DNA of 64,000 bases from an uncultured Pseudomonas sp. (GTDB lineage Bacteria; Pseudomonadota; Gammaproteobacteria; Pseudomonadales; Pseudomonadaceae), in assembly GCF_946885955.1 (NCBI RefSeq), contig NZ_CAMPHI010000014.1, positions 1 through 64,000 of the forward strand, given 5' to 3'. The notes beneath the pieces were generated by a model. That model was not told where the DNA came from and did no database searches. It saw only the letters and a list, made by a program, of their open reading frames with translations. Position numbers and translations under genes: made by a program. Position 1 is the first letter of the stretch. The number at the start of each line of letters is the position of its first letter. Positions 30,665 to 43,270 of the stretch are shown in pieces.

Positions 30665-30742
30665 TAGCCTCAGGAGACACCGGGCAACTCGCCGCACTGT
30701 TTCGACGAGCTGCCCCGCCCTCCTCCCTCACGGCATTCCCCC

Positions 30743-31423
30743 ATGCTGACTTGGCTGCAACGCGACTCCCTGGAATTTCCCCCTCTCGACAACGCCCTAC
30801 GCGACCCCAACGGGTTGCTCGCCGCAGGCGGCGACCTCAGCCCGCAGCGCCTGATCCAGGCCTACCGCCATGGCTGCTTTCCCTGGTATCAGGACGGCCA
30901 GCCCATTCTCTGGTGGTCGCCGGACCCACGCACAGTGCTTTTCCCCGACGAGCTGCATATCTCTCGCAGCCTGCGCAAAGTGCTGCGCCAGCAATGCTAT
31001 CAGGTCAGTTTCGATCGAGACTTTGCCGCGGTCATACAGGCGTGCGCGGCGCCTCGCGACTACGCCGACGGCACCTGGATCACCACCCCGATGCAACAGG
31101 CTTATCTGCAACTGCACCAGCTCGGTATCGCCCACTCCGTCGAGGTCTGGCAAGACGACAAACTGGTTGGCGGGCTGTACGGACTGGCCATGGGTCGACT
31201 GTTTTTCGGTGAATCCATGTTCAGCCGGGCCGACAACGCCTCCAAGGTCGGCTTTGCCACTCTGGTCGAGCGCCTGCGGGCATGGGGATTCGTGCTGATC
31301 GACTGCCAGATGCCCAGCCATCACCTGCACAACTTCGGCGCCCGAGCGATCTCGCGCAATGCCTTTGCCGATTACCTGCGGCAGCACCTCGATCAACCGA
31401 GTAATGCCGACTGGCCTGCCTAG
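30743..31423 (+). CDS. aat: Leucyl/phenylalanyl-tRNA-protein transferase
   Basis: This 226-residue enzyme adds Leu or Phe to proteins with N-terminal Lys or Arg, creating primary N-degrons. It has the family motifs [20 protein letters not shown] near residues 30-48, [37 protein letters not shown] and [14 protein letters not shown]. The products are recognised by ClpS, encoded 3.5 kb downstream, and degraded by ClpAP. No strong ribosome site is visible before the ATG. Confidence 0.96.
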   Translation: MLTWLQRDSLEFPPLDNALRDPNGLLAAGGDLSPQRLIQAYRHGCFPWYQDGQPILWWSPDPRTVLFPDELHISRSLRKVLRQQCYQVSFDRDFAAVIQACAAPRDYADGTWITTPMQQAYLQLHQLGIAHSVEVWQDDKLVGGLYGLAMGRLFFGESMFSRADNASKVGFATLVERLRAWGFVLIDCQMPSHHLHNFGARAISRNAFADYLRQHLDQPSNADWPA

Positions 31424-31477
31424 TCGAGTGCTGCAGCCTGGCATACACTGAATGCAGACTTGCCCCGAGAGCCGAAG

Positions 31478-32185
31478 ATGACCGAGCTGGCCCGCCTCAA
31501 GTTCTATGCGACACAGCCCCACCCATGCAGCTACCTGCCCGGCGAACAGGCCACAACCCTGTTCCTCGACCCCAGCCAGCCCATGGATGCGGATGTGTAT
31601 GCCGAACTCTCGGAGATGGGCTTCAGGCGTAGCGGCGACCACCTCTATCGCCCCCATTGCCAGCGCTGCACGGCATGCGTCCCTGCACGCATCCCTGCCA
31701 GCGAGTTTCGCCCCAATCGTCAGCAACGGCGCATTTTCAAACGCAACAGCGACCTCGATGTCCGCGTAGTTCGCCCCAGATTCACCGAGGAGTATTACGC
31801 CCTCTATGTCCGCTATATCGAACTGCGCCATGCCGACGGTGACATGTACCCACCCAGTCGCGAACAGTTCTCCACGTTTCTCGTGCGCGATCTAGCCTTC
31901 TCGCGTTTTTACGAGTTCCGCAAAGACGGACGGTTGCTGGCCATCGCCGTGACCGATGTCCTGCCCAACGGGCTTTCAGCGGTTTATACCTTTTACGATC
32001 CCGACGAAGAGCGCCGCAGCCTGGGGCGCTTCGCCATCCTCTGGCAAATCGCTGAAACCGCACGATTGGGCTTGCACGCGGTCTATCTCGGCTACTGGAT
32101 CAAGAACTGCCGGAAGATGAACTACAAGACGCAGTACCGGCCGATCGAGCTGTTCGTCAACCAGCGTTGGATAGCACTTACCTGA
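31478..32185 (+). CDS. bpt: Aspartate/glutamate leucyltransferase Bpt
   Basis: This 235-residue R-transferase-like enzyme adds leucine to N-terminal Asp or Glu. It contains the conserved cysteine-rich start ([22 protein letters not shown]) and the C-terminal [21 protein letters not shown] of the family. With Aat it feeds the N-end-rule pathway through ClpS/ClpAP. An ATG at 31478 is used; the upstream in-frame codons lack a ribosome site. It lies between aat and infA on the same strand. Confidence 0.95.
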
Positions 32186-32285
32186 AGCCCTTGGCGCAAA
32201 CCACTATTTTCGGGCACAATGCACGCCGCTTTTGCCTGGGGCCAGTTGCACCGGGCCATTCATTGGATACCGAGGGCTTTACTGC

Positions 32286-32504
32286 ATGTCGAAAGAAGAC
32301 AGCTTCGAAATGGAAGGCACTGTCGTCGACACCCTGCCCAACACCATGTTCCGTGTGGAGTTGGAAAATGGGCACGTCGTAACCGCGCATATCTCCGGAA
32401 AGATGCGCAAAAACTACATCCGTATTTTGACTGGCGACAAGGTGCGCGTTGAGCTGACACCTTATGACTTGAGCAAGGGCCGCATTACTTACCGGGCCCG
32501 CTAA
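32286..32504 (+). CDS. infA: Translation initiation factor IF-1
   Basis: This 72-residue S1/OB-fold protein binds the ribosomal A site during initiation. The sequence ([48 protein letters not shown]) is typical IF-1. The start is the ATG at 32286. A candidate promoter TTGGCG-N18-CACAAT lies at 32191-32220, so it may be transcribed independently of bpt. It ends before a strong terminator. Confidence 0.97.
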
Positions 32505-32554
32505 CAGGCAGCTGAAAGCCGCATTCTCAGCCTCTGTTTCATCAAGCACCAGTG

Positions 32555-32582
32555 AAAACGCCCGGCATTGCCGGGCGTTTTT
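32555..32582 (+). terminator. Bidirectional terminator between infA and clpA
   Basis: AACGCCCGGC-ATT-GCCGGGCGTT forms a ten-pair stem flanked by A residues on one side and T residues on the other, so it can end both infA (plus) and clpA (minus) transcripts. Confidence 0.9.
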
Positions 32583-32603
32583 GTGGTTGCTGGTTTTTAA
32601 GGC

Positions 32604-34874
32604 TTAAGCCATTTCCGCCGTGGTTTCGAAATCGAAGGTCAACTCGCCGCCTTCCAGATCGATATGCACCACGCCACCATGCTCGGCCAATTCGCCGAAT
32701 AGGATTTCTTCCGCCAGCGGACGCTTGATCCTGTCCTGAATCAAACGCGCCATCGGCCTGGCCCCCATCTGCACGTCGTAACCCTGCTCCGCCAGCCAGC
32801 TGCGAGCCGCATCGCTGACCTCGAGCATGACGCGCTTGTCCTCGAGCTGCGCCTGCAGCTCGGTGAGGAACTTGTCGACAATGCTCTTGATCACTTCATG
32901 GCTCAGGCGGCCGAACTGGATAATGGTGTCCAGACGGTTACGAAACTCCGGCGAGAAGCTCTTCTTGATCACTTCCATCGCATCGGACGAATGGTCCTGA
33001 TGAGTGAAGCCAATCGATGCCCGAGCTGCTGTTTCGGCACCAGCATTGGTGGTCATGATAAGAATGACGTTGCGGAAGTCCGCCTTGCGCCCGTTGTTAT
33101 CGGTCAACGTGCCGTGATCCATCACCTGCAGCAGCAGGTTGAAGACCTCTGGGTGAGCCTTCTCGATCTCATCGAGCAGCAGCACGCAATGCGGCATCTT
33201 GGTGATCGCCTCGGTCAGCAGACCGCCCTGATCGAAACCGACATAACCGGGTGGCGCACCGATCAGGCGGGATACGGTATGCCGCTCCATATACTCCGAC
33301 ATATCGAAACGCACCAACTCGATACCCATGGCCTTGGCCAACTGACGAGCGGCCTCGGTTTTACCCACGCCGGTCGGCCCAGCGAACAGGAACGAACCTA
33401 CGGGCTTATCAGGCGCTTTGAGGCCTGCACGCGACAGCTTGATCGCCGTGGCCAACGAATCGATCGCCGCATCCTGGCCAAACACAGTGAGTTTGAGATC
33501 GCGCTCCAGATTACGCAGCAGCTCTTTATCCGAGCTGTTTACGTGCTTCGGCGGAATGCGCGCGATTTTCGCCACTATGTCTTCGACCTGGGCCACATCG
33601 ATGCGCTTGGCGCGCTTCTCTTCAGGTTGCAAACGCTGATAGGCGCCCGCTTCGTCGATTACGTCGATGGCCTTATCGGGCATATGCCGATCGTTGATAT
33701 AGCGCGAGGCCAACTCGGCCGCAGCGCGCAGGGCCTCATCGCTGTACTCGATGCCATGGTGTTGCTCGAAACGCCCCTTGAGCCCCTTGAGGATGCCATA
33801 GGTGTCATCCACCGACGGCTCGCTGACATCGACTTTCTGGAAACGGCGCGCCAGCGCCCTGTCCTTCTCGAAAATGCCGCGGAATTCCTGGAAGGTGGTC
33901 GAACCGATACAACGGATCTCACCCGAGGACAGCATCGGTTTGAGCAGGTTTGACGCATCCATTACTCCGCCAGACGCGGCACCGGCACCGATGATCGTGT
34001 GAATTTCGTCGATAAACAGAATCGCCTGTGGGCGCTTGCGCAATTCATTGAGCAGCGCCTTCAGGCGCTTTTCGAAATCGCCGCGGTACTTGGTACCCGC
34101 CAGCAGAGCGCCCAGATCCAGGGAATACACCACACTGTTGGCCAGCAGATCGGGCACCTGATTATCGACGATGCGCTTGGCCAGGCCTTCGGCGATCGCG
34201 GTTTTACCCACACCGGCCTCTCCGACCAGCAACGGGTTGTTCTTGCGCCGCCGCGCGAGAATCTGCGCGACACGCTCCACCTCAGACTCGCGCCCGACCA
34301 ACGGATCGATACGCCCCTGGCGTGCGACTTCATTGAGGTTGCTGGCGTAAGCGTCCAGAGGGTTGCTGGACGCCGAAGACTCACCGCCGTCCTCGTCCTG
34401 CATTTCCTGCTCGACTTCCGGGTGCCCGCCATGCCCCGGCACCTTGGAGATGCCATGGGCGATGAAATTGACCACATCGATACGCGCGACGCTCTGCTGC
34501 TTGAGCAAAAATACCGCCTGGCTTTCCTGCTCGCTGAAGATTGCCACCAGCACGTTGGCGCCAGTCACTTCTCGCTTGCCAGAGCTTTGCACATGGAACA
34601 CCGCGCGCTGCAGTACACGCTGAAAACCCAAGGTCGGCTGGGTTTCGCGCTCATCGTCATGCTGCGGGATCAACGGCGTCGTTGAGTCGATGAACTCCTG
34701 CAGATCATGCCGCAGCTTATCGAGGTTGGCGCCGCAAGCACGCAGTACGCTTGCTGCAGCCTCGTTATCCAATAGCGCTAGAAGGAGATGCTCCACCGTC
34801 ATAAATTCATGACGCTTGGTGCGAGCCTCCTTGAAGGCCAGGTTGAGGGTGACTTCGAGCTCTCGATTTAACAT
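32604..34874 (-). CDS. clpA: ClpA ATPase, chaperone of ClpAP protease
   Basis: This 756-residue AAA+ unfoldase has an N-domain (residues 1-145) that binds ClpS and substrates. D1 carries Walker [10 protein letters not shown] near residue 217, and D2 carries Walker [10 protein letters not shown] near 500 and Walker [11 protein letters not shown]. The ClpP-docking loop contains IGF in ASIGFTHQD. It presents N-degron substrates delivered by ClpS. GAGGTG lies upstream of the ATG, and clpS ends 29 bases before, so clpS-clpA form an operon. Confidence 0.97.
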   Translation of the reverse strand: MLNRELEVTLNLAFKEARTKRHEFMTVEHLLLALLDNEAAASVLRACGANLDKLRHDLQEFIDSTTPLIPQHDDERETQPTLGFQRVLQRAVFHVQSSGKREVTGANVLVAIFSEQESQAVFLLKQQSVARIDVVNFIAHGISKVPGHGGHPEVEQEMQDEDGGESSASSNPLDAYASNLNEVARQGRIDPLVGRESEVERVAQILARRRKNNPLLVGEAGVGKTAIAEGLAKRIVDNQVPDLLANSVVYSLDLGALLAGTKYRGDFEKRLKALLNELRKRPQAILFIDEIHTIIGAGAASGGVMDASNLLKPMLSSGEIRCIGSTTFQEFRGIFEKDRALARRFQKVDVSEPSVDDTYGILKGLKGRFEQHHGIEYSDEALRAAAELASRYINDRHMPDKAIDVIDEAGAYQRLQPEEKRAKRIDVAQVEDIVAKIARIPPKHVNSSDKELLRNLERDLKLTVFGQDAAIDSLATAIKLSRAGLKAPDKPVGSFLFAGPTGVGKTEAARQLAKAMGIELVRFDMSEYMERHTVSRLIGAPPGYVGFDQGGLLTEAITKMPHCVLLLDEIEKAHPEVFNLLLQVMDHGTLTDNNGRKADFRNVILIMTTNAGAETAARASIGFTHQDHSSDAMEVIKKSFSPEFRNRLDTIIQFGRLSHEVIKSIVDKFLTELQAQLEDKRVMLEVSDAARSWLAEQGYDVQMGARPMARLIQDRIKRPLAEEILFGELAEHGGVVHIDLEGGELTFDFETTAEMA

Positions 34875-34903
34875 AGCTGCACCTCATGCCCAAGCGGCCG
34901 GCG

Positions 34904-35266
34904 TTAACCGTCCTTCTCTATTTCACAGAGTAGCGGATGCTGACTCTCTCGCGCGTACTGATTTACCTGCATCGCTTTGGTTTCAGCGATATCACGGGTG
35001 AACAACCCACAAACTGCTCGCCCCTCTGTATGAACGGTAAGCATAATTTTCGTCGCCAGCTCCCGGTTAAGGTTGAAAAAAACCTCTAGCACCTCGACCA
35101 CAAAATCCATTGGCGTGTAGTCGTCGTTGAATATGACCACTTTATACAGCGGTGGTGCCTGTAACGCCGGTTTGGATTCCTGTACGGCAACGCCGGACGA
35201 ATCGTCCTCATGCGTGGCGGGACGATCCTGATTGAATGTTAGTCGAATCTGGCTACTTGCGTGCAT
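34904..35266 (-). CDS. clpS: ClpS adaptor for N-end-rule substrates
   Basis: This 120-residue adaptor binds Leu, Phe, Trp and Tyr N-termini and hands them to ClpA. Its unstructured N-terminal arm (residues 1-38) is needed for ClpA engagement. The core has [20 protein letters not shown], where the Asn-Asp pair contacts the N-degron amine, and [14 protein letters not shown]. The ATG at 35266 gives the usual length; the longer open frame runs through the divergent cspD upstream region. Confidence 0.95.
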   Translation of the reverse strand: MHASSQIRLTFNQDRPATHEDDSSGVAVQESKPALQAPPLYKVVIFNDDYTPMDFVVEVLEVFFNLNRELATKIMLTVHTEGRAVCGLFTRDIAETKAMQVNQYARESQHPLLCEIEKDG

Positions 35267-35492
35267 GCTGGAAGGGTATCGTAGGTTGGACGAACACTGA
35301 TAGTAGAGCGATTTCACCGGATTGGCAGCCAGTTGCAGCAGAGCCTTGACTATCGGCAAATCGGTGTTACAAACAAGGGGTACCCACCCCGGGTATTTAG
35401 GGGGTTCCGCGTTTTCGTCCAACGTCGTTGTGTGCGCGGAATCAAAGTGGATGATACTCCAGAGATGGGGTCCTTTGCAGAGGGAGATCAGC

Positions 35493-35756
35493 ATGGTTAG
35501 CGGTAAGGTCAAGTGGTTCAATAACGCCAAAGGCTATGGATTCGTTCTGGCTGACGGGAAAGATGAGGACCTATTCGCCCACTATTCAGCCATTCAGATG
35601 GACGGCTATAAAACCCTGAAAGCTGGTCAGCCGGTAAGCTTCGATATAATTCAAGGTCCTAAAGGACTCCATGCTGTAAATATCCGTGCGCTCCCGGCCA
35701 CAACCGAAACGCCGGCTTCAATTAGCAAGCCTGAAACCACTGCAGTTAAAGCCTGA
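35493..35756 (+). CDS. cspD: Cold-shock-domain protein CspD-like
   Basis: This 87-residue protein is a cold-shock domain (residues 1-66) with RNP1 KGYGFVLA and RNP2-like DLFAHYSAI, followed by a Thr/Pro/Ala-rich tail of about 20 residues. CspD binds single-stranded DNA and inhibits replication in stationary phase in E. coli, where it lies next to clpS as it does here; CspD is also a ClpAP/Lon-related substrate context. GGGAG lies seven bases before the ATG. The clpS-cspD gap of 226 bases must hold both promoters. Confidence 0.92.
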   Translation: MVSGKVKWFNNAKGYGFVLADGKDEDLFAHYSAIQMDGYKTLKAGQPVSFDIIQGPKGLHAVNIRALPATTETPASISKPETTAVKA

Positions 35757-35781
35757 ACTGAGCGTATTTGCAGTCGTTCAA

Positions 35782-35813
35782 AAAAAGGGCCGGTCAATCG
35801 ACCGGCCCTTTTT
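35782..35813 (+). terminator. Bidirectional terminator between cspD and icd
   Basis: AAAGGGCCGGTC-AATC-GACCGGCCCTTT is a 12-pair stem with a four-base loop, with A residues before and T residues after, so it can serve the converging cspD and icd transcripts. Confidence 0.92.
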
Positions 35814-35829
35814 ATTACCGCTGATCAGC

Positions 35830-37086
35830 TCACATATGAGAGATCATGGCATCGCCGAACTGCGAGCAGGACATCAGCTTGGCGCCGTCCATCAGACGCT
35901 CGAAGTCATAGGTCACGGTCTTGGCCGAAATAGCGCCATTGGTGCCTTTGATAATCAAGTCTGCCGCTTCGACCCAGCCCATGTGACGCAGCATCATTTC
36001 GGCGGACAGGATCAGCGAACCCGGGTTCACCTGATCCTTGCCAGCGTACTTCGGTGCGGTACCGTGCGTCGCCTCGAACATGGCGATGCTGTCGGACAGG
36101 TTGGCGCCAGGTGCGATACCGATGCCGCCGACTTCGGCCGCCAGGGCGTCCGAGAGGTAGTCACCGTTCAGGTTCAACGTGGCGATCACATCGTACTCCG
36201 CCGGACGCAGCAGGATCTGCTGCAGCATGGCGTCAGCGATAGCGTCCTTGACGATGATGTTCTTGCCGGTTTTCGGGTTCTTGAACTGCATCCAAGGACC
36301 GCCGTCGAGCAGAGTCGCACCGAACTCTTCAGCAGCGATTTCATAGGCCCACTCCTTGAAGGCACCTTCGGTGAACTTCATGATGTTGCCTTTGTGCACG
36401 ATGGTCAGCGAGTCGCGATCGTTATCGACGACGTACTGCAGTGCTTTGCGCGCCAGGCGCTTGGTGCCTTCTTTGGAAACCGGCTTGACGCCGATGCCGC
36501 AGTTCTCGTCGAAGCGAATCTTGGTAACGCCCATTTCCTCTTTGAGGAATTTGATCACCTTGTCCGCTTCCGGCGAGCCGGCTTTCCACTCGATACCGGC
36601 GTAAATGTCTTCCGAGTTCTCGCGGAAGATGGTCATGTCGACGTCGCCAGGCTTTTTCACCGGGCTGGGCACGCCTTCGAACCAGCGCACCGGGCGCAGA
36701 CAGACGTACAGATCGAGCTGCTGACGCAGGGCGACGTTCAGCGAACGGATGCCACCACCAACCGGAGTGGTCAGCGGGCCCTTGATGGAAACGACGTAGT
36801 CCTTGACCGCGTCGAGGGTTTCTTGCGGCAGCCAGGTATCCTGGTCGTAAACCTGAGTGGCTTTTTCGCCGGCATAAACTTCCATCCAGGAAATCTTGCG
36901 CTCGCCGCCATAGGCTTTTTCCACGGCCGCATCCACGACCTTGATCATCACCGGACTGATATCGACACCGATACCATCACCCTCGATAAAAGGAATGATC
37001 GGATTGTTCGGTACATTAAGCGACATATCGGCATTAACGGTGATTTTGTCACCGGTTGCTGGCACCTGGATCTTTTGGTATCCCAT
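35830..37086 (-). CDS. icd: NADP-dependent isocitrate dehydrogenase
   Basis: This 418-residue homodimeric enzyme converts isocitrate to 2-oxoglutarate and CO2 in the TCA cycle. It contains the isocitrate-binding loop [12 protein letters not shown] with Ser115, equivalent to the E. coli Ser113 phosphorylated by AceK, plus [21 protein letters not shown] and [17 protein letters not shown]. Its competitor isocitrate lyase (aceA) is 8.6 kb downstream. The start at 37086 has GGAG upstream. The leader contains a hairpin and, further up, three TTGTAG/ACTACA-type elements. The long upstream open frame is untranslated leader. Confidence 0.97.
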   Translation of the reverse strand: MGYQKIQVPATGDKITVNADMSLNVPNNPIIPFIEGDGIGVDISPVMIKVVDAAVEKAYGGERKISWMEVYAGEKATQVYDQDTWLPQETLDAVKDYVVSIKGPLTTPVGGGIRSLNVALRQQLDLYVCLRPVRWFEGVPSPVKKPGDVDMTIFRENSEDIYAGIEWKAGSPEADKVIKFLKEEMGVTKIRFDENCGIGVKPVSKEGTKRLARKALQYVVDNDRDSLTIVHKGNIMKFTEGAFKEWAYEIAAEEFGATLLDGGPWMQFKNPKTGKNIIVKDAIADAMLQQILLRPAEYDVIATLNLNGDYLSDALAAEVGGIGIAPGANLSDSIAMFEATHGTAPKYAGKDQVNPGSLILSAEMMLRHMGWVEAADLIIKGTNGAISAKTVTYDFERLMDGAKLMSCSQFGDAMISHM

Positions 37087-37117
37087 GCTGGACTCCGTTG
37101 TTCTCGTGGTCTGACAC

Positions 37118-37140
37118 CCCGCCGCAAATGAGGCGGCGGG
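37118..37140 (-). other. Hairpin in the icd 5' leader
   Basis: CCCGCCGC-N7-GCGGCGGG forms a perfect eight-pair GC stem 32 bases before the icd ATG. On either strand it lacks a T run, so it is more likely a leader structure than a terminator. It could affect mRNA stability or attenuation; function unknown. Confidence 0.5.
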
Positions 37141-37172
37141 ATAGATCTTTTGGGTCTCGGAAAGGCGCGCCA

Positions 37173-37195
37173 TTTTTGTAGTTTTTCTACAAAAA
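37173..37195. promoter_or_regulatory. Inverted repeat upstream of icd (TTTTTGTAG-N5-CTACAAAAA)
   Basis: Perfect nine-base arms are separated by TTTTT. The inner TTGTAG/CTACAA halves match those of the site at 37269-37285. The repeat lies 87 bases upstream of the icd ATG, where a promoter would be expected, so a bound protein could block it. Confidence 0.6.
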
Positions 37196-37268
37196 GTCAC
37201 GCACTTTTCCGTGAGTAAACACTTCAATGGCCCATTACAAGGGCATGTAGCTAAACGCCAATGAAGTC

Positions 37269-37296
37269 TTGTAGTCAAACTACAAAGAGCACTACA
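37269..37296. promoter_or_regulatory. Composite operator: TTGTAG-N5-CTACAA overlapping TGTAGT-N15-ACTACA
   Basis: TTGTAG-TCAAA-CTACAA is at 37269-37285. The same left half TGTAGT (37270-37275) also pairs with a third ACTACA at 37291-37296 across exactly 15 bases. That wider geometry recurs upstream of aceA (45272-45298). RpiR-family carbon regulators of Pseudomonas (RccR, HexR) bind TGTAGT- or TTGT-type palindromes, so a member of that family is the best guess; this is inference. Confidence 0.6.
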
Positions 37297-37405
37297 TCGG
37301 CATGCAGGCAAGACGCTTTCAGCCTAGCAGCTCAATCACCGATTGCCGGCAGCGCAATCGAACAACACAAAATACCGAGTTTGTTCGCCCTTTCAAGGAG
37401 TCAAC

Positions 37406-37846
37406 ATGCGTTTTACCCCCCATGTCACCGTCGCCACCATTGTCGAAGACCAGGGCCGCTTTCTACTGGTCGAAGAAATGGCTGACGGCCGCGCAGTATT
37501 TAATCAGCCTGCGGGCCACTTGGAAGCAGACGAAAGTCTCATGCAGGCAGCGTTACGTGAAACTCTCGAGGAAACCGGCTGGGATGTCGAGCTCACCGGC
37601 GTCACGGGCATTTACCTTTATACCGCCCCCAGCAATGGCGTCACCTACCAGCGCATATGCTTTGCCGCCAAAGCATTACGCCAACACCCGGACCTGGCAC
37701 TCGACGAAGGCATTATCGGTCCACGCTGGCTGAGTCGCGACGAGTTGGCCAGCCAACCGCAACGCTGGCGCAGCGAGCTGGTCTTGCGCTGCATCGATGA
37801 CTACCTGCAAGGCCCCCAGTTCCCCCTGGGCCTGATCCGCGACTAG
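37406..37846 (+). CDS. nudJ: Nudix hydrolase NudJ (phosphatase NudJ-like)
   Basis: This 146-residue Nudix protein carries the full box G-x5-E-x7-REUxEExGU at residues 37-60 (GHLEADESLMQAALRE then TLEETGW). E. coli NudJ hydrolyses thiamine pyrimidine pyrophosphate and other pyrophosphates. The gene order nudJ-mnmA-hflD-purB is conserved in gamma-proteobacteria. AAGGAG lies six bases before the ATG at 37406. Confidence 0.92.
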   Translation: MRFTPHVTVATIVEDQGRFLLVEEMADGRAVFNQPAGHLEADESLMQAALRETLEETGWDVELTGVTGIYLYTAPSNGVTYQRICFAAKALRQHPDLALDEGIIGPRWLSRDELASQPQRWRSELVLRCIDDYLQGPQFPLGLIRD

Positions 37847-37969
37847 CCCCTCTGTCGCACCGGCATGCACCCGGCAAGAAACCTGGCGATTTTGACCGCC
37901 CGGTTTCTCGCGGCAAGGCCACCAGCCCTGTTAGAATCGCCTCCTTTTCAGCCTATGCACATCGCCCCC

Positions 37970-39088
37970 ATGTCAGATCCAAGCACAACGCGCGTAATCG
38001 TCGGCATGTCCGGCGGCGTCGACTCCTCGGTATCCGCCCTGCTGTTGCTCGAACAGGGCTATCAGGTCGAGGGCCTGTTCATGAAGAACTGGGACGAAGA
38101 CGACGGCACCGAATACTGCACCGCCATGGACGACCTGGCCGACGCCCAGGCCGTGTGCGACAGGATTGGCATCAAACTGCACACCGCCAACTTCGCCGCC
38201 GAATACTGGGACAACGTGTTCGAGCATTTCCTGGCCGAATACAAGGCCGGGCGCACGCCCAACCCGGACATCCTCTGCAACCGCGAAATCAAGTTCAAAG
38301 CTTTCCTCGACTACGCCCTGATGCTCGGCGCCGACCTGATCGCCACCGGCCACTATGTGCGCCGTCGCGATATCGACGGCCGCACCGAGCTGCTCAAGGG
38401 CCTGGATCCGAACAAGGATCAGAGCTACTTCCTGCATGCCGTCGGCGGCGAGCAGATCGCCAAGACCCTGTTCCCGGTCGGCGAACTGGAGAAGCCGGCA
38501 GTGCGCGCCATCGCCGAGAAACATGAGCTGGCCACGGCGAAGAAGAAAGACTCGACCGGCATCTGCTTTATCGGCGAGCGCCGCTTCAGCGACTTCCTCA
38601 AGCAGTATCTGCCAGCCCAGCCTGGCGATATCGAAACCACCGAAGGCGAAGTGATCGGTCGCCACCATGGCCTGATGTATCACACCATTGGCCAGCGTCA
38701 GGGCCTGGGCATCGGCGGCCTGAAGGACGCCAGCGACGAACCCTGGTACGTGTTGCAGAAAGATCTGCAGCGCAACGTCCTGGTGGTCGGCCAGGGCAAC
38801 GATCATCCCTGGCTGTTCTCCAGCGCCCTGCTCGCCTCGGATATCTACTGGGTCAATCCGGTTGACCTGAGCAACCCGCGCCAGCTCACCGCCAAGGTGC
38901 GGTACCGCCAGGGCGACCAACAGTGCACCCTGGAGAAAACCGCCACGGGCTACCGCGCAAGCTTCGCCATGCCCCAGCGCGCGGTCACCCCGGGGCAATC
39001 GGTGGTGTTCTACGATGGCGAAATCTGTCTTGGCGGTGGCGTAATCGAAGTCGCCGAACCCTGGCGAATCAAGGACAAGCACCCATGA
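37970..39088 (+). CDS. mnmA: tRNA-specific 2-thiouridylase MnmA
   Basis: This 372-residue enzyme adenylates U34 of tRNA-Lys, -Glu and -Gln and inserts sulfur from TusE. The PP-loop SGGVDSS is at residues 14-20. The two catalytic cysteines lie in [11 protein letters not shown] (near 100) and [12 protein letters not shown] (near 198). Its sulfur donor system TusDCBE is in this window at 18.3-19.7 kb, and tRNA-Glu(TTC), a substrate, is at 71-146. Starts at 37955 and 37970 are both possible; 37970 fits the family N-terminus. Neither has a good ribosome site. Confidence 0.95.
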   Translation: MSDPSTTRVIVGMSGGVDSSVSALLLLEQGYQVEGLFMKNWDEDDGTEYCTAMDDLADAQAVCDRIGIKLHTANFAAEYWDNVFEHFLAEYKAGRTPNPDILCNREIKFKAFLDYALMLGADLIATGHYVRRRDIDGRTELLKGLDPNKDQSYFLHAVGGEQIAKTLFPVGELEKPAVRAIAEKHELATAKKKDSTGICFIGERRFSDFLKQYLPAQPGDIETTEGEVIGRHHGLMYHTIGQRQGLGIGGLKDASDEPWYVLQKDLQRNVLVVGQGNDHPWLFSSALLASDIYWVNPVDLSNPRQLTAKVRYRQGDQQCTLEKTATGYRASFAMPQRAVTPGQSVVFYDGEICLGGGVIEVAEPWRIKDKHP

Positions 39089-39705
39089 ACCCGATGCAAG
39101 AACAATTGATTGCACTGGGCGCGGTGTTCGAGTCCGCGGTACTGGTCGACAAGGTCGCCAGAACCGGGCAGATCAGCGCGCCGGCCCTGAGCTGCATGCT
39201 CGGTAGCCTGCTGGTACGAAACCCCAAGGACACCCTGGAGGTCTACGGCGGCGACGACCTCAACCTGCGCGAAGGCTATCGCGCGCTGGTCAGCTCACTG
39301 GAGCGAGACCCCACCAGCCTGCAACGCGAACCCCTGCGCTATGCCCTGGCGCTGCTGGGGTTGGAGCGACAACTGGCCAAGCGTGATGACCTGCTGCAGA
39401 TCATGGGCAGTCGGCTGGATCAGATCCAGTCCCAGGTCGATCATTTCGGCCCGGCGCACGAGAACGTCGTAGCCGCCTGCGGCAGCCTCTACGAGGACAC
39501 CATTAGCACCTTCCGCCAACGCATCCAGGTACAGGGCGACATGCGCCACCTGCAGCAGGCAAGCAATGCCTCGAAGATTCGCGCACTGCTGCTCGCAGGC
39601 ATTCGCGCGGCGCGATTGTGGCGGCAACTCGGCGGCCATCGCTGGCAGCTGGTGTTCAGCCGCAAGAAGCTGCTCAAGGAACTCTACCCGCTGCTACGTG
39701 GCTGA
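39085..39705 (+). CDS. hflD: High-frequency lysogenization protein HflD
   Basis: This 206-residue helical, membrane-associated protein has the family features [18 protein letters not shown], the [10 protein letters not shown] stretch, and a final basic [13 protein letters not shown]. In E. coli HflD binds phage lambda CII. Its housekeeping role is not settled. It overlaps mnmA by ATGA, so the two are coupled. Confidence 0.92.
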   Translation: MNPMQEQLIALGAVFESAVLVDKVARTGQISAPALSCMLGSLLVRNPKDTLEVYGGDDLNLREGYRALVSSLERDPTSLQREPLRYALALLGLERQLAKRDDLLQIMGSRLDQIQSQVDHFGPAHENVVAACGSLYEDTISTFRQRIQVQGDMRHLQQASNASKIRALLLAGIRAARLWRQLGGHRWQLVFSRKKLLKELYPLLRG

Positions 39706-39714
39706 GCATCGCAC

Positions 39715-42025
<2,311 letters not shown>

Positions 42026-42043
42026 GCGGCGCCAGCCTCCCAG

Positions 42044-42068
42044 ACGCCCGGCTGCGCCGGGCGTTTTT
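42044..42068 (+). terminator. Rho-independent terminator after purB
   Basis: ACGCCCGGC-TGC-GCCGGGCGT forms a nine-pair stem with a three-base loop, followed by TTTTA. It lies 19 bases past the purB stop. Confidence 0.92.
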
Positions 42069-42103
42069 ATTTATGGGTATTTAAGTACTTCAAGGGCTTA
42101 GCG

Positions 42104-43270
42104 ATGAATCATGACACTCCGCTACAACTGCTGGGCGGCCTGAGCGCGCGCGAATTCATGCGCGACTACTGGCAGAAAAAACCGCTTCTGGTGCGCCAGG
42201 CCATCCCGGGGTTCGAAAGCCCCATCTCTCCGGATGAGCTGGCCGGCCTGGCCCTGGAAGAGGAAATCGAGTCGCGCCTGGTTATCGAACACGGCGCGCA
42301 CCCCTGGGAGCTGCAACGCGGCCCCTTCGCCGAGGAAACCTTCGCCACCCTGCCCGAGCGCGACTGGACCCTGCTGGTGCAGGCCGTCGATCAGTTCGTA
42401 CCGGAAGTGGCCGAGCTGCTCGAGCAATTCAAGTTCCTGCCCAAATGGCGCATCGACGACGTGATGATCAGCTTTGCCGCACCGGGCGGTGGCGTGGGTC
42501 CGCACTTCGACAACTACGACGTATTTTTGCTGCAGGGTTTCGGCAAGCGCCGCTGGCAGATCGGCCAGATGTGCAACTCCGACAGCCCGTTGCTGGCTCA
42601 CGCGGATCTGAAGATCCTCGCCGAATTCGCTAAAACTGAAGAATGGGTTCTGGATCCCGGCGACATGCTTTATTTGCCGCCGCTTCTGGCCCACTGTGGT
42701 ACCGCTGAGGATGATTGCATGACGTATTCCGTAGGCTTCCGCGCGCCAAGCGCCGCCGAAGTACTCACCCATTTCACAGATTTTCTCGGCCAGTTCCTGC
42801 CCGACGAAGAGCGCTACAGTGATGCTGGCGCGCAGCCGACCGAGGATCCCACGCAAATCCAGCGCGATGCCCTGGATCGCCTGAAGGCGCTGTTGAACGA
42901 GCACATGAGCGATGAGCGCCTGTTGATGACCTGGTTCGGCCAGTTCATGACCGAGCCGCGTTACCCTGAACTAATCGCCGGCATCGAAATCGATGAAGAG
43001 GCATTTCTCGGTAGCCTGGAAGACGGTGCCGTGCTGATTCGCAACCCCAGTGCCCGCATGGCCTGGTCGGAAGTCGGCGACGACCTGGTGTTGTTCGCCA
43101 GCGGCCAGAGCCGCTTGCTCTCTGCCACCCTGCGCGAGCTGCTGAAACTGATCTGTTCTGCCGATGCCCTGCATATCGCCAACCTCGGTCCATGGCTGGT
43201 CGACGACGAAGGGCGTAACCTGTTGGTGGAACTGGTCAAACAAGGCAGCCTGGAGTTTGCCGATGAATGA
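42104..43270 (+). CDS. roxA: Ribosomal oxygenase RoxA/YcfD (50S L16 arginine hydroxylase)
   Basis: This 388-residue JmjC-type 2-oxoglutarate/Fe(II) oxygenase has the metal triad His134-x-Asp136 (GPHFDNYDVFL) and His197 (LAHCGTAED), in a cupin core spanning about 90-210. The C-terminal winged-helix-like domain follows. E. coli YcfD hydroxylates Arg81 of ribosomal protein L16. The dimerisation helix region around 220-270 is present, so the protein looks complete. The GNAT gene starts inside its last codons. Confidence 0.93.
   Translation: MNHDTPLQLLGGLSAREFMRDYWQKKPLLVRQAIPGFESPISPDELAGLALEEEIESRLVIEHGAHPWELQRGPFAEETFATLPERDWTLLVQAVDQFVPEVAELLEQFKFLPKWRIDDVMISFAAPGGGVGPHFDNYDVFLLQGFGKRRWQIGQMCNSDSPLLAHADLKILAEFAKTEEWVLDPGDMLYLPPLLAHCGTAEDDCMTYSVGFRAPSAAEVLTHFTDFLGQFLPDEERYSDAGAQPTEDPTQIQRDALDRLKALLNEHMSDERLLMTWFGQFMTEPRYPELIAGIEIDEEAFLGSLEDGAVLIRNPSARMAWSEVGDDLVLFASGQSRLLSATLRELLKLICSADALHIANLGPWLVDDEGRNLLVELVKQGSLEFADE

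Larger units (their letters stand above)
37087..37405. other. Divergent regulatory region icd/nudJ
   Basis: No gene is seen. The region holds a GC-rich hairpin next to the icd start (37118-37140), an inverted repeat at 37173-37195, and a composite operator-like element at 37269-37296. The nudJ ribosome site AAGGAG is at the other end. From memory, the PAO1 chromosome has a second isocitrate dehydrogenase gene (idh) near icd; it is not in this gap. Confidence 0.75.
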
